A stretch of 64,000 bases of DNA, taken from contig NZ_CP073105.1 in the NCBI RefSeq assembly GCF_018138085.1, positions 2,728,001-2,792,000 on the forward strand, read 5' to 3'. Shown piece after piece: positions 12,933 to 22,900 of the stretch (within the stretch, counting starts at the first letter, position 1; every line of letters begins with the position of its first letter). Both the position numbers and the translations under genes were made by a program. This stretch comes from Stutzerimonas stutzeri. Lineage in GTDB: Bacteria; Pseudomonadota; Gammaproteobacteria; Pseudomonadales; Pseudomonadaceae. Under the pieces are notes generated by a model. It saw nothing but the letters and a program-made list of their open reading frames with translations. It had not been told where the DNA came from and searched no databases.

Positions 12933-13844
12933 TCACTCATGGTTCGCGCCACGCCGTAGCAGCAGTGCGATGGCCAGCACTACCAACAAGCTACCCGGCA
13001 ACCAATGCCAGCCGATCCGTTGGGGTTGGCTGATGAACAGCAGCAGCATCGATACGAACGGAACCAGATAGCTGTACGCGGTCACCGCCCCCGGGGTCAG
13101 GACCGCCGTGGCCCGCTGCTGCAGGAAGAAGGTCATGCCGCTGGAGAACACCCCCAGATAGATCACCAACGCGATATCACGCAGGTCCATCCGCGCCAGT
13201 GCCGTCGGTTGTTCCCAGACGAGCCCGAGCGCGCCGATCAGCATGGCCCCCATCAGCAGGCTCCAGAACGTGCGCAAGCCGGCCTGTGGCGCCAGTACGC
13301 CGCGCTGCAGGCCCCACTTGCTCAGCACCGGGTATATCGCCGAGGCGATACAGCCGAAGAAGAATGCCAGCTCGCCAAAACCGAATTTCAGCTGCGCAAG
13401 GTCGCCATTGCTTTCGGCCACCGCCAGCCCCAGCGCACCCAACGCCCCCAGCGCCAGAATCGCCAGCAGCCGGCCCGCAGGTTGTTCGACACCCAGGCCG
13501 CGGCCGATGCAGTAAGCCAGCAGCGGCACACTGACGAACAGGGTGGCCATCGACAGGGCGCTGACACGGTGCGCGGCCCAGAACATGGTGCCGAAGAAGC
13601 CGGCCAGGCTCAGGCCCATCAGCGCGTAGAGGAGCAGCCCCGGCAGGCTTGGCCAACGTTCGTCCTGGCGCAGCAGCAGAGGCAACAATGCCAGGGCTGC
13701 AATGCTGAAACGGATGGAGGTCAGCAGCAACGGCGGCAAGCCTTCGCTCATCAGCCCCACCGCGGGAAAGGAAAGGCCAACGAACAGCGCCCAGAGCAGC
13801 ATGCCCAGGTGCGCACGGGTGGTGCCACGCTTCGCTTCAGTCAT
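12933..13844 (-). CDS. EamA-family (DMT) exporter
   Basis: The 303-residue integral membrane protein has about ten hydrophobic segments arranged as two EamA repeats, as in drug/metabolite transporters of the RhaT/YdcZ kind. The substrate cannot be told from sequence. Its start overlaps the end of the MarR-family gene (13837-13844), so the regulator and transporter are translationally coupled and the regulator probably controls this exporter. Confidence 0.85.
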   Translation of the reverse strand: MTEAKRGTTRAHLGMLLWALFVGLSFPAVGLMSEGLPPLLLTSIRFSIAALALLPLLLRQDERWPSLPGLLLYALMGLSLAGFFGTMFWAAHRVSALSMATLFVSVPLLAYCIGRGLGVEQPAGRLLAILALGALGALGLAVAESNGDLAQLKFGFGELAFFFGCIASAIYPVLSKWGLQRGVLAPQAGLRTFWSLLMGAMLIGALGLVWEQPTALARMDLRDIALVIYLGVFSSGMTFFLQQRATAVLTPGAVTAYSYLVPFVSMLLLFISQPQRIGWHWLPGSLLVVLAIALLLRRGANHE

Positions 13845-14352
13845 CGCCCTGCTCCTCCAGTGCCCGCAGCAGGATGCGCAGCCCGCTTACCAAGACCTGC
13901 CGCTGCTCCTTATCGAGCGGTGCCTGAATGTCATGCAACGTCGCCAAGTACTCATCGAGACAGCCGAGCAATACGGTTTGCCCTTGATCGGTAAGGCGTA
14001 TCAACAGGCTGCGGCGATCTTCCGGATTGGGAACGCGCTGGATCAGTCCGGCCATCTCCAGTCGATCGAGCCGATTGGTCATGGCTCCTGAACTGAGCAC
14101 GGCGGCGTGTCGTAAAGCGTTCGGTGTAAGCCCTTGAGGTTGACCGCTGCGATAGAGCGTCGCGAGCAGATCGAACTCGCCGTCATGCAGCCCGTGCTTG
14201 CGAAATACATCAGCGATGCGTCGGTTAAGGTATTTGGACAACCGATACACGCGCGTAAAGATCGCCATCGGCGATGCGTCGCCTTCAGGACGGACGTTTT
14301 GCCACTGAGCGAGCACGCCATCGACGTGATCGCCACCTTTGGGCTTACGCAT
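13837..14352 (-). CDS. MarR-family transcriptional regulator
   Basis: ATG at 14352 has GGAG 7 nt upstream and gives MRKPKGGDHVDG; an upstream ATG at 14364 lacks a good site. The 171-aa protein has the winged-helix core: the recognition region LTPNALRHAAVLSSGAMTNR and the wing NPEDRRSLLIRLT. It overlaps and precedes the EamA exporter gene, and MarR proteins typically repress an adjacent transporter in response to a ligand. Confidence 0.9.
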   Translation of the reverse strand: MRKPKGGDHVDGVLAQWQNVRPEGDASPMAIFTRVYRLSKYLNRRIADVFRKHGLHDGEFDLLATLYRSGQPQGLTPNALRHAAVLSSGAMTNRLDRLEMAGLIQRVPNPEDRRSLLIRLTDQGQTVLLGCLDEYLATLHDIQAPLDKEQRQVLVSGLRILLRALEEQGDD

Positions 14353-14504
14353 AGATATCTCCACAAAAAGAATCTTTACGTGAAGCTAATTAAACGGAGA
14401 ACCAAAGGCAAGCGATAACCTTGCAGGCGGTGAATCGAGCGACGAGTGACGTTCGGCCGCCTAAACCGGGCGGCAGCCGAGGCTGCGCAGCCGGATCGGC
14501 AGGG

Positions 14505-14807
14505 TTACTTCAGCTCGGACGGCGAATTGCGGACGATCTTGATCGAATGCGTGAGCGTCGGCTTACGAGTGACGCTGATAGCCTTGCGCGTCACCGTGTC
14601 GATGGTGATGTTCCAGAAACCGGTGTTGGGCACCTTGATCTTCGCGGGAAACTTGTCGAAGGCGCCGCCGTGATAGGTATGCCGGCCGCCGTTCTTGAAG
14701 CTGCGGAAGTTCTTGTCGTTCATCAAGCGGATATTGCAGGGCTGCGAACAGTCGATGATCACGAAGTCGTCTTCGTTGAGATGTTCGCGCTGGTGAATGA
14801 ACTTCAT
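14505..14807 (-). CDS. DUF1883 protein
   Basis: The start at 14807 has GGAG 7 nt upstream, giving a 100-residue protein that begins MKFIHQREHLNEDDFVIIDC. The beta-rich sequence with GGRHTYHGGAF and TGFWNITIDT matches the DUF1883 family. In some proteins this domain is fused to TIR domains, but here it stands alone. No function is assigned. It is convergent with nothing and lies between the MarR gene and an MFS gene. Confidence 0.78.
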   Translation of the reverse strand: MKFIHQREHLNEDDFVIIDCSQPCNIRLMNDKNFRSFKNGGRHTYHGGAFDKFPAKIKVPNTGFWNITIDTVTRKAISVTRKPTLTHSIKIVRNSPSELK

Positions 14808-14965
14808 GTACCGCTCCGGACCGCGTTTCTGGCAAAGCCGAAGATTACCATGCGCGTGGTCGCCTCTGCGCAAGCCGAGCCCGCTGTAATTTGACACAAT
14901 GGCGCCGCCTGACCGGCTCTGGCGCTGGTGCCGGCCTCACTTATGCTGATCAAGGATTCCCGCGA

Positions 14966-16114
14966 ATGTCGGCGGCGCCCCTTAGCGTTGATGCCACATC
15001 GCCCGCTGCGCGCCGCGCCGCTCGGGTCGGTTTCTTCATGGCCGGTTTCGGCCTGTCCGTCTGGGCGCCACTGGTGCCCTATGTGCGCGAGCGCATCGAG
15101 ATGAGCGATGCCCTGTTCGGCACGCTGCTTTTGTTCATCGGTATCGGCTCGCTGACCTGGATGCCGTTGTCCGGGTTGTTGGTGAGCCGCCGAGGCATCC
15201 GCCCAGTGGTGCTGTCGAGCGTGGCGCTACTGCTTTTCGCGCTGGCCGCAATGGCGCTGACCGAATCGATCTGGTTCCTTGCCTTCGCGCTGTTCTGCTT
15301 CGGCGGCAGCCTCGGAGTTATCGACGTGGTGCTCAATATTCAGGGCGTGCTGATCGAGCGCGGCACCGGCAAGCGGCACATGTCCAACTTTCACGGCATG
15401 TTCAGCCTGGGATCGATCTGCGGTGCGCTGGCGCTCACCGGCGCGTTGACCCTGGGACTCGCACCGGCAACCGGCACGCTGTTGATGATCGCCGCAATCG
15501 CGCTGGCCAACCTCGCCGTGGCATCTGGATTTCTACGGGACAGGGCACCGGGCGGCGGGGTCGCCCTCGTCCGCCCCACGGGCATGGTGTTGCTGGTGGG
15601 CGCCCTGTGCTTCGTCGTCTATCTGGCCGAGGGCGCAGTGTTGGACTGGAGTGCCCTGTACCTCACCGAGCACAAGGCATTGGAAACCGCCAAGGGCGGA
15701 CTGGGTTACGCAAGCTTCGCACTGATGGTAACCATCGGCCGCTTCGCCGGCGCGCCGGTGGTAAGCAGCTTGGGAACCGCGCGGGTTATCGGCTTCGGCG
15801 GCCTGCTGGCAGGGGTCGGTATCGGCCTGACCATCCTGACCGAGCATTGGGGGTTCGCCCTCCTCGGCTACGGCTTGTGCGGCCTGGGCTGCGCTAACGT
15901 CTCGCCGGTATTGATTTCGTCCTTGAGCCGGCAGCATGACATGCCGGTGCATCAGGCCATCACCGCGGCGACCACCATCGGTTTTGCCGGTGTGCTTGCC
16001 GGCCCGGCCGTGATTGGCGTGATCGCTCACTATGGTTCGCTGACGCTCGCTTTTGGCCTACTCGCATTGCTGTTGTTCGGGCTCGTCCTGGGCAGCCGCC
16101 GCTTCAAGGAATGA
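14966..16114 (+). CDS. MFS transporter
   Basis: The ATG at 14966 follows AAGGA. The 382-residue protein has about twelve hydrophobic segments and the MFS loop signature (LLVSRRGIRPVV) between helices 2 and 3. Overall it resembles the FucP/YbjJ-like group. The substrate is unknown. The N-terminal stretch to about residue 16 is cytoplasmic. Confidence 0.85.
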   Translation: MSAAPLSVDATSPAARRAARVGFFMAGFGLSVWAPLVPYVRERIEMSDALFGTLLLFIGIGSLTWMPLSGLLVSRRGIRPVVLSSVALLLFALAAMALTESIWFLAFALFCFGGSLGVIDVVLNIQGVLIERGTGKRHMSNFHGMFSLGSICGALALTGALTLGLAPATGTLLMIAAIALANLAVASGFLRDRAPGGGVALVRPTGMVLLVGALCFVVYLAEGAVLDWSALYLTEHKALETAKGGLGYASFALMVTIGRFAGAPVVSSLGTARVIGFGGLLAGVGIGLTILTEHWGFALLGYGLCGLGCANVSPVLISSLSRQHDMPVHQAITAATTIGFAGVLAGPAVIGVIAHYGSLTLAFGLLALLLFGLVLGSRRFKE

Positions 16115-16191
16115 ATATCACCGAGGCGGCGCCTGGCAATCTTCACCTCGCTACAGACCAGGCCTCGGCCTTTGGCTAGAATGCGCGCCCT

Positions 16192-17238
16192 ATGCGTATC
16201 CAAGACCTTCATCAGCAGCTCACCGAGATCGGCGCCAAGCCCATTCATATCGGCCGGGTGACGCGCGCCTGGCTCAAGGGCCAGGCGCTGGATGCCGGAA
16301 CACGCCATCAGAAAACCGAAGACTTCCTGCCGCTGTCGGTGCGCAACGGCCTGCCCGCGGTCAGCGACGCCCTGGATGGACTGGTCCGGCTTCGCTCGGA
16401 ACATCCGGGCGCCGATGGCTCAGCCCGCTTGCTGGTGGAGCTGGCGGACGGGCAGATGGTCGAGAGCGTGCTGCTGCCACGCGATGGGCTGTGCGTGTCG
16501 AGCCAGGTGGGCTGTGCAGTGGGCTGCGTATTCTGCATGACCGGCAAGAGTGGTTTGCTGCGCCAGCTCGGCAGCGCCGAGATCGTCGCCCAGGTTGCCC
16601 TGGCCCGGCGCTTCCGTCCGGTGAAAAAGGTGGTGTTCATGGGCATGGGCGAGCCCGCGCACAACCTGGACAACGTGCTCGACGCAATCAATCTGCTGGG
16701 CACTGACGGCGGCATAGGCCACAAGAACCTGGTGTTCTCCACCGTTGGCGATCCACGCGTGTTCGAGCGTTTGCCGCGGCAGAAAATCAGACCCGCACTG
16801 GCGCTGTCGCTGCACACGACCGATGCAGCGCTGCGGCGCGAACTGCTGCCGCGGGCACCGGTGCTCGACCCCGCCGAGCTGGTCGAGTTGGGCGAAGCCT
16901 ATGCGCGGCTGGTCGACTATCCGATCCAGTATCAGTGGACGTTGCTCAAAGGCATCAACGACAGCCAGGACGAGATGGACGGCATCATTCGCCTGCTCAA
17001 GGGCAAGTTCGCGATCATGAACGTCATTCCCTACAACAGCCTCGACGATGACGAATTCCAGCGCCCCGAGGCCGAGCGGATTCGCCAGATCATGCGGTAC
17101 CTGCACGACAACGGCGTGCTGACCAAAGTGCGCAATTCTGCCGGACAGGACATCGACGGCGGTTGTGGGCAATTGCGTGCCCGCGCCGAACGCATCGTGC
17201 GCGACCACCGCCAACCCGCGCAGACCTCCAGCCCATAG
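16192..17238 (+). CDS. RlmN/Cfr-family radical SAM enzyme
   Basis: The 348-residue protein has the radical SAM cysteines in CAVGCVFC, followed by MTGKSGLLRQL, and the motif FMGMGEPAHN. The conserved C-terminal cysteine lies in SAGQDIDGGCGQL. This architecture belongs to 23S rRNA adenosine-2503 C2 methyltransferases (RlmN) and the related C8 enzyme Cfr. It is not next to ndk or pilF, where the housekeeping rlmN of Pseudomonas sits, so it is probably the RlmN-like paralogue. Its target base is not certain from sequence. Confidence 0.82.
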   Translation: MRIQDLHQQLTEIGAKPIHIGRVTRAWLKGQALDAGTRHQKTEDFLPLSVRNGLPAVSDALDGLVRLRSEHPGADGSARLLVELADGQMVESVLLPRDGLCVSSQVGCAVGCVFCMTGKSGLLRQLGSAEIVAQVALARRFRPVKKVVFMGMGEPAHNLDNVLDAINLLGTDGGIGHKNLVFSTVGDPRVFERLPRQKIRPALALSLHTTDAALRRELLPRAPVLDPAELVELGEAYARLVDYPIQYQWTLLKGINDSQDEMDGIIRLLKGKFAIMNVIPYNSLDDDEFQRPEAERIRQIMRYLHDNGVLTKVRNSAGQDIDGGCGQLRARAERIVRDHRQPAQTSSP

Positions 17239-17299
17239 CCGTTGCGCTGAACAAGTAGCGCATGCCGTTGTCCTAGCGCGACTGAGTCGAACCTGCCCT

Positions 17300-17311
17300 C
17301 CCCCCCCCCCC
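17300..17311 (+). repeat. Poly-C tract (12 C) upstream of the kinase gene
   Basis: A run of twelve C lies 48 nt before the ATG of the leucine-rich-repeat kinase gene. Tracts of this length are prone to slipped-strand change. Here it would alter promoter or leader spacing, not the reading frame. Whether it varies cannot be judged from one sequence. Confidence 0.8.
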
Positions 17312-17359
17312 GACGACGGCGATCGCGCAATCACGCCCGCATCGGGCTACGAGAACAGC

Positions 17360-18703
17360 ATGCACACACTGGAACAATTAAAGCGCGGCGAGCTGACCGG
17401 CATCACCCGTCTCGACCTGTCCGAAGGACTCGAGACATTCCCAGCGGAAATCTTCGAACTGGCCGATAGCCTGGAAGTGCTGAATCTGTCCGGCAACAGA
17501 CTGACCAGCCTTCCAGAGGACCTTCCGCGCCTGCATAAACTGCGCATCCTGTTCTGCTCCGACAACGCCTTCACCTCGGTGCCCGCCGTGATCGGCCGCT
17601 GCGCCCAGCTGGAAATGGTCGGTTTCAAGGCGAACCGCATCCGCACCCTGCCGGCCGAAGCGCTCCCACCCCTGCTGCGCTGGTTGATCCTCACCGACAA
17701 CCAGCTCGAAGCGCTGCCCTCCCAGATCGGCCGCTGCCACCGTTTGCAGAAACTGATGCTGGCCGGTAACCGGCTGCGTGAACTCCCCGCATCGCTTGCC
17801 GACTGCCAGCACCTGGAATTGCTGCGAATCGCCGCCAACCAACTCTCCGCCCTTCCCGCCTGGTTGCTCCAGATGCCCCGACTGAGCTGGCTGGCGTTCG
17901 CCGGCAATCCGTTCAGCGACAGAATGGAGGCCGAGATTCTGGCCCAGCATCCGTTGCCGCCCATCGACCGGGCGCAGGTCGCTTTCGAAGGTGTGCTTGG
18001 GCAGGGTGCGTCCGGAATAATCCATCGTGCCGAATGGCAGCGGCCGGGCAGCAGCGGACAAGTCATGGCGGCGAAGCTGTTCAAAGGCAAGCTGACCAGC
18101 GACGGCCTGCCCCATAGCGAGATGGCCGCGAGCATCGCAGCCGGCACGCACGCCAATCTGATCCCGGTTGCCGGGCCACTGGCCGAGCAGACCGGAGCCC
18201 TTCCCGGGCTGCTGATGGCGTTGATCGACCCGTCCTTCCAGGTCCTCGCCGGTCCGCCATCGCTGTCTAGTTGTACCCGCGATTGCTATCCGGAGAATTG
18301 CCGGTTCAGCCCTGCGCAGGTGCTCCGTATCGCAGCTAGCGTCGGCGCTGTGGTCGCCCACCTGCATGCGCGAGGCATCCTCCACGGCGATCTCTACGCA
18401 CACAATCTGCTGGTCGATCCGCACGGCCAGACCCTGCTCAGTGATTTCGGCGCGGCATCGTTCTTCGACCCGCACGGCGCGCAGGCGCCCGCCTTGCAGA
18501 GGCTCGAAGCACGTGCGTTCGGGTGTCTGCTCGAAGAGCTGTTGGCGCACTGTGCAAGCGCCGGTGAAGATCCGACGCTGCTGCGCCTCGGCGAGCTGAA
18601 GCGTCGCTGCCTTCTCGACGCTGTGCATAAAAGGCCGGATTTCGCTCAGCTGAGCGGGGCGCTCGAAACAATTTGCGCCGGACGGACCGATCCGGCCGAT
18701 TAG
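17360..18703 (+). CDS. Leucine-rich-repeat / eukaryotic-like protein kinase fusion
   Basis: The 447-residue protein combines about seven leucine-rich repeats (roughly residues 15-190, with units such as LEVLNLSGNRLTSLP) with a C-terminal protein kinase domain. The kinase has a glycine loop GQGASGIIH, Lys239 in AAKLFKGK, the catalytic loop HGDLYAHN (His342, Asp344) and the metal-binding DFG at Asp362. HGD replaces the usual HRD, a change common in bacterial and atypical kinases. No membrane segment is seen, so it is probably cytoplasmic. The repeats may bind a partner or substrate. It sits alone downstream of a poly-C tract. Confidence 0.88.
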   Translation: MHTLEQLKRGELTGITRLDLSEGLETFPAEIFELADSLEVLNLSGNRLTSLPEDLPRLHKLRILFCSDNAFTSVPAVIGRCAQLEMVGFKANRIRTLPAEALPPLLRWLILTDNQLEALPSQIGRCHRLQKLMLAGNRLRELPASLADCQHLELLRIAANQLSALPAWLLQMPRLSWLAFAGNPFSDRMEAEILAQHPLPPIDRAQVAFEGVLGQGASGIIHRAEWQRPGSSGQVMAAKLFKGKLTSDGLPHSEMAASIAAGTHANLIPVAGPLAEQTGALPGLLMALIDPSFQVLAGPPSLSSCTRDCYPENCRFSPAQVLRIAASVGAVVAHLHARGILHGDLYAHNLLVDPHGQTLLSDFGAASFFDPHGAQAPALQRLEARAFGCLLEELLAHCASAGEDPTLLRLGELKRRCLLDAVHKRPDFAQLSGALETICAGRTDPAD

Positions 18704-18749
18704 TTGCATGAGGGAGTCGTCCTTTCCCGTTCTGACGGCTTCCTGACGC

Positions 18750-19199
18750 ATGTCTCACTTCGAACCACGCGATACCGACACACACGCCCAGTCGTCCGCC
18801 GCCAACGCTGCGCTGGAGCACGACCCTTTCATCGTCGGCCTCAAGCAACGATTGCCCGAACACCTGCGTGAAAGCTTTACCGAACAGCAGTTGGAAGGTT
18901 TGCGCAGCGCCTTCGCCACGCGCTCCTGGGGCCGCCACAAGCTCGACTGGCGCGGCACCTTCAGCCTGTGGAGCAACCAGTACTATTTCGTGCTGGTTGG
19001 CGGGCGCAACAAACGCAACCTGTCACGCGCGCAACGCAACCTGTCCCTGGCCGCAAAAGCGGGCGCAATCACCTTGTTCCTGTTCTTCTCCGTGCTGGTC
19101 GGTCTGGTGGTGCTCTATCTGATCAAGTCGGCGCTCGGGATCAACCTGTTGCCGAATTATTCGCTGGGGTTGTGGGACTGGTTCAGGGGCGCACGCTGA
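18750..19199 (+). CDS. Single-pass membrane protein of unknown function
   Basis: The 149-residue protein has a soluble acidic N-terminus, a conserved-looking central block (LDWRGTFSLWSNQYYFVLVGG) and one strong membrane segment at about residues 105-127. Similar proteins in pseudomonads are sometimes named 3-phosphoshikimate 1-carboxyvinyltransferase, but nothing here resembles AroA. The gene is 46 nt downstream of the kinase gene on the same strand. Confidence 0.65.
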   Translation: MSHFEPRDTDTHAQSSAANAALEHDPFIVGLKQRLPEHLRESFTEQQLEGLRSAFATRSWGRHKLDWRGTFSLWSNQYYFVLVGGRNKRNLSRAQRNLSLAAKAGAITLFLFFSVLVGLVVLYLIKSALGINLLPNYSLGLWDWFRGAR

Positions 19200-19205
19200 T
19201 CGGCG

Positions 19206-19505
19206 TCAGTCGCCGATCAGGATGAGTTTGCCGGTCGCTGGATCGCGGTAGACCTGTCCGACACTTTCCAGGCCTTTGCCGGAGTTGCCCTCCAGGCTAT
19301 CCGGCAGCCGCGGCAGCTCGCGCCCGCGCTCGACCGTCACGGGTTGCCTGGCGGCATCGAGCCGTTCGAGGAGATCGGTCTGGGCGACCAACGCAGCGAT
19401 GAGGCCACAGGCGAATACCAGCACCACATCGACCATGTTGGCCAGAGGCCCCAGCGGATCGTCGTCGCCGGCCGCAAATCGGCTAGATCGCCACCGTCGA
19501 CTCAT
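19206..19505 (-). CDS. DUF2149 membrane protein
   Basis: The 99-residue protein has one membrane segment (ANMVDVVLVFACGLIAALVA) with an aspartate inside it, then a short periplasmic domain ending RDPATGKLILIGD. This matches DUF2149, a family found next to CobN-like and ExbB-like genes in bacteria and archaea. The membrane aspartate recalls ExbD/TolR, so I infer an ExbD-like partner for the channel protein. The ATG at 19505 overlaps the stop of the upstream gene (19483). It is the last gene of the three-gene unit. Confidence 0.82.
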   Translation of the reverse strand: MSRRWRSSRFAAGDDDPLGPLANMVDVVLVFACGLIAALVAQTDLLERLDAARQPVTVERGRELPRLPDSLEGNSGKGLESVGQVYRDPATGKLILIGD

Positions 19506-19950
19506 TGTCGCGCTCCTCCGCTTCGACCTCATCCAGTAACTCGTCGTACCAACGCCGCCGCAAACGGCCGAGCGCAAAGCCGCCCACGCCGATCAGCAGC
19601 CCGAGCACGGTGGTATCGAAGGCGACCCGCATCGCCACGCTGAGTATCTGCACATTGCCGTCACCCAGCGCAGCCAGGCCCGGACCGAGGGGAATCAACG
19701 TGCCCATCAGCCCGAGCATCGGCCCGACGCGGGCAACCAGATCGGCGCGATCAAGGCGCCGCCTGGCACGTCGCTCGATTTCGCCCGCCGCCAACGTGCG
19801 CCAGCGCCGAAGCCCACCCAGTCGCTCTCCAGCCGCGACGCCTACGTCGCAGATCACCACGGCCATGAGCCCGAACAGCGCCCAGGTCACCGGTTGCAAC
19901 AGCCAACCAACCAGCAGATGCAGCCAGCCGAACAATCGATCGTCAAGCAT
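19483..19950 (-). CDS. MotA/TolQ/ExbB-family proton channel protein
   Basis: The 155-residue protein has three membrane segments. The conserved block GPMLGLMGTLIPLGPGLAAL and the later AFDTTVLGLLIGVGGFA are hallmarks of the ExbB/TolQ/MotA family. ATG at 19950 has GGAG 7 nt upstream and overlaps the end of the CobN-like gene by 8 nt; a GTG at 19956 is the alternative. It is expected to form a proton-driven complex with the DUF2149 protein, perhaps to energise the exported chelatase. Confidence 0.88.
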   Translation of the reverse strand: MLDDRLFGWLHLLVGWLLQPVTWALFGLMAVVICDVGVAAGERLGGLRRWRTLAAGEIERRARRRLDRADLVARVGPMLGLMGTLIPLGPGLAALGDGNVQILSVAMRVAFDTTVLGLLIGVGGFALGRLRRRWYDELLDEVEAEERDNESTVAI

Positions 19951-22900
19951 GTTCACCTCCGTTCCCGATCGGCGCCCCGCGACCGCGCCAGACGCCGATG
20001 CCGAGCAGCGCCAGAAGCATCAGCGCGGCCAGCCAGAGATACTGGCTGGCACTTGCGTCCCCCTCCGTGGACGCTTCTGCCTGGTCGACGGCCTGCTCGG
20101 CTACTTCGGGCTGAATTTCACTGATCGCGCTCGGCGCCGTCGTGTGTTGTTGCGGTTCGCGCCGGGCCGCCTCCAGGCGTGCCTGCAACGCTTCGCGAGC
20201 AGTGGGGGTCAGCTGTGGCAACAGCCACTCGATCATCGGATGATCCGGTCGGGTATGGCCACTGCCGGGCAGCCCGTTCGCGGCCACCAGCGTGGCGAAC
20301 GCTTCACCGAGCTCCCGTCGAGTCTGCTCGTCGGCCTGCCAGAAACCTTTGTGGATGGCGACCAGCATGATCGCCAGCATATTGGTCTTCACATGCACAT
20401 TGGCGCCCTGTTCGAGAAACGAATCGATCCCCAGTTCGTAGCGATCGTCGAGGTAGACCGCCTTGACCTCCTCCCATGCGCCGTCCTGGATGATGTCGGG
20501 GTTGGTCACCTGCCAGCCCCATAGGTACTCCAGAAACTCGCTGCCCATCGTGCGTGCACCAGCGTAATCGTGCTGCATCAAGGCTTTGATCCACGCGGGA
20601 TTGAGGAAACGCCCGCGTAGCTCGGCCAGTAACGCCTGCTGCAGCGGCTCCAGGCGCACCTGGGTCGGATCGTTGTGCCAGCTGACGAAATTCGCCGGTG
20701 CCTGGCCGGACAGATGCTCGACCGCCATGCTCAGACCGCCGAGGTAATCGAACGCATCGTTATTGTCCATCAGCCCGTAGAGGTTGCTGGAACGACCGAG
20801 ATAGGTGCGACTGACCCGCTTCAGGCCGTCCTCGAACACCGCCTGAACTGGCTCACCGTTGTGCTGCGTACCGTAGGCATGGCCCATCCGGTTTATGTAG
20901 CTGCGCGCCAGCTCGCCACGATCCTGCCAACTGCCGGAGCGCTCAACCAATGTGTTGATGCCAGCGCCGTACGCGCCCGGTGCCACGCCAAACAGGCGCA
21001 GTGCCGACAGGCTTCCGGCTTGCGCATCCGCGACGCCACCATCCAGTCGCCGCGCCGTATCCTTCACCCAACTGGCGGCGACCCGATTCTGCGAGAGCGG
21101 CTCGTCGCCACCGGTCGCCAGCGCACCGATCGGCTGCAGCGCAGCATCCAGGGCGAGACGCAGGGCGGGAAAATCCCTGCGAATGGTGTTGCTGGCGCCA
21201 TCGAGCGCCAGCAGCACACCACGCTCGAGCAGTGCGAGCTGATCGGCATACAAATCCCGAAACAGGCCGGAGGTGGTGAACATCAGGTCGCGCCGCTCGC
21301 CGCCCTTCGCGATCGGTACCCGCTTCAGCCCTTCGACGATTCCGCGACTATTCCACACCGGCTCGACGCCGAGCAGATCGAGGCCGAACGCGACCATGGC
21401 GCCTTCGTCCCGTACGGTGTCCGAGGCCCAGAGGATGACCGCTTCGCGACCGCCCTCCGGCATGGGTCGCTGACGAGCGCGGTCGGCCAGTTCGCGGCCT
21501 ATGCCCCAACCGATGCGACTCGGCAACAGGCTGCTGTCCAGCGCATGAAAGTTGCGACCTGTCGGCAACGCCTCGGGCGTACGGATCGGATCGTTGCCCT
21601 TGCCCGGCGCGACGAAGCCTCCATCGAGCGCGTGTACCAGCGCCTGCATTTCCGCAGCCGGAGAATCGACCAGTGCCTGGCGATACTCGGCCTGCCCTGC
21701 GCCCATCGACGCCATCAAGGTATCGACCGCCTCGTCGGACCAAGGCTTGCCGAACACATGCAGCCCGAGCGGCATGAAGCGCTCCTGAATGTTGGTCAGG
21801 TAATGGCCAACTTCGTGAACCAGCAGGTCATCGTCGACCTGCTCGAAATCGATGCCGCGGGCAGCAAGCGGCTCGGCCATGGAATCGCGCAGCTCGGGCT
21901 CCAGCCCGGACTGGCTCACCAGCCGCTTGATCTCGGCGATGGTGGCGCGCCGGGCCGGCCCTTCGGCGCTGCCGGTCCCAGTCTCGAAACTCTCGATCAG
22001 CTGACGCAGCTTGAGCAGATCGTCGTACAGCGGCGTCGCTACCAGGGGCGGGGTCAGGTGGTCGATCATCACCGCGAGCCCCCGGCGCTTGGCCTGGATA
22101 CCCTCGCCCACCCCATCGACGATATAGGGATAGATGCTCGGCAAATCGGCGACGATCTGCATCGGATAGTCTTCGGTACTCAGCCCGGCACGACGCCGCG
22201 GCAGGAATTCGTAGGTGGAATGCCGCCCCAGATGCACCAGCGCATCGGCCTTGAAGCCATCCCGCAGCCAGTGATAGAAGCCCAGGTACTGGTGCGGTGG
22301 CGGGAAGACCAGATTCGCGTGGAGCAATTCCTCGTCGACCTCCCAGCCACGCGGCGGCTGCGGACCGATAAAGACATTGCCCAGGCGCAGGCCGGGAAAG
22401 ATCATCCGTTCCCCTTGCACCATTACCTGGCCCGGCCCCTCACCCCAACCTCGCAGCCCCTCGATGCCAGTGGCCGCCAGCGCCTCGATCAGCTCATCCG
22501 CTTCGCCCCAGGAGACTAACCCGGGCTGCTCCAGCGCTCGACCATAGATGCCTTCGAGTTGCTCGAGCAGCCCCAAAGCGCGCTCCCTCGCCGGATGCTG
22601 GACACCATCGAGCAGGTGATGCAATTCACTGGCGCCATCTTGCAGGGTCTGCCGAGCGATCTTCAGCTGGGAGGCCTGCAAAGCCCGGCGCATCTGGGCA
22701 TTCCAGTAGCCGAGCGGGCCGTGCACCATTTCGGCCTGCAAGGCTGGCGGCAAGGTACGAAACCAGCGCAGGTAGTCGTACCGGTCGAGCCCGGGCACCT
22801 TGGCCGCCATTTCGGCCAGGGCATCTCCCTGTTCGGGGAGGTTCACACCCTGCTCTTGCAGCCTGTTCAGCAGCGCCTCGGAAGATGCCGGTAGCTCACC

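Noticed and set aside
18750..19199. Annotation as 3-phosphoshikimate 1-carboxyvinyltransferase
   Set aside because: At 149 residues with one membrane segment it has none of the AroA motifs or length.
20675..22519. A 614-codon open frame opposite the CobN-like gene, and similar frames opposite ldcA, cti and fimL
   Set aside because: All are antisense to well-supported genes and show no domain motifs or ribosome sites.
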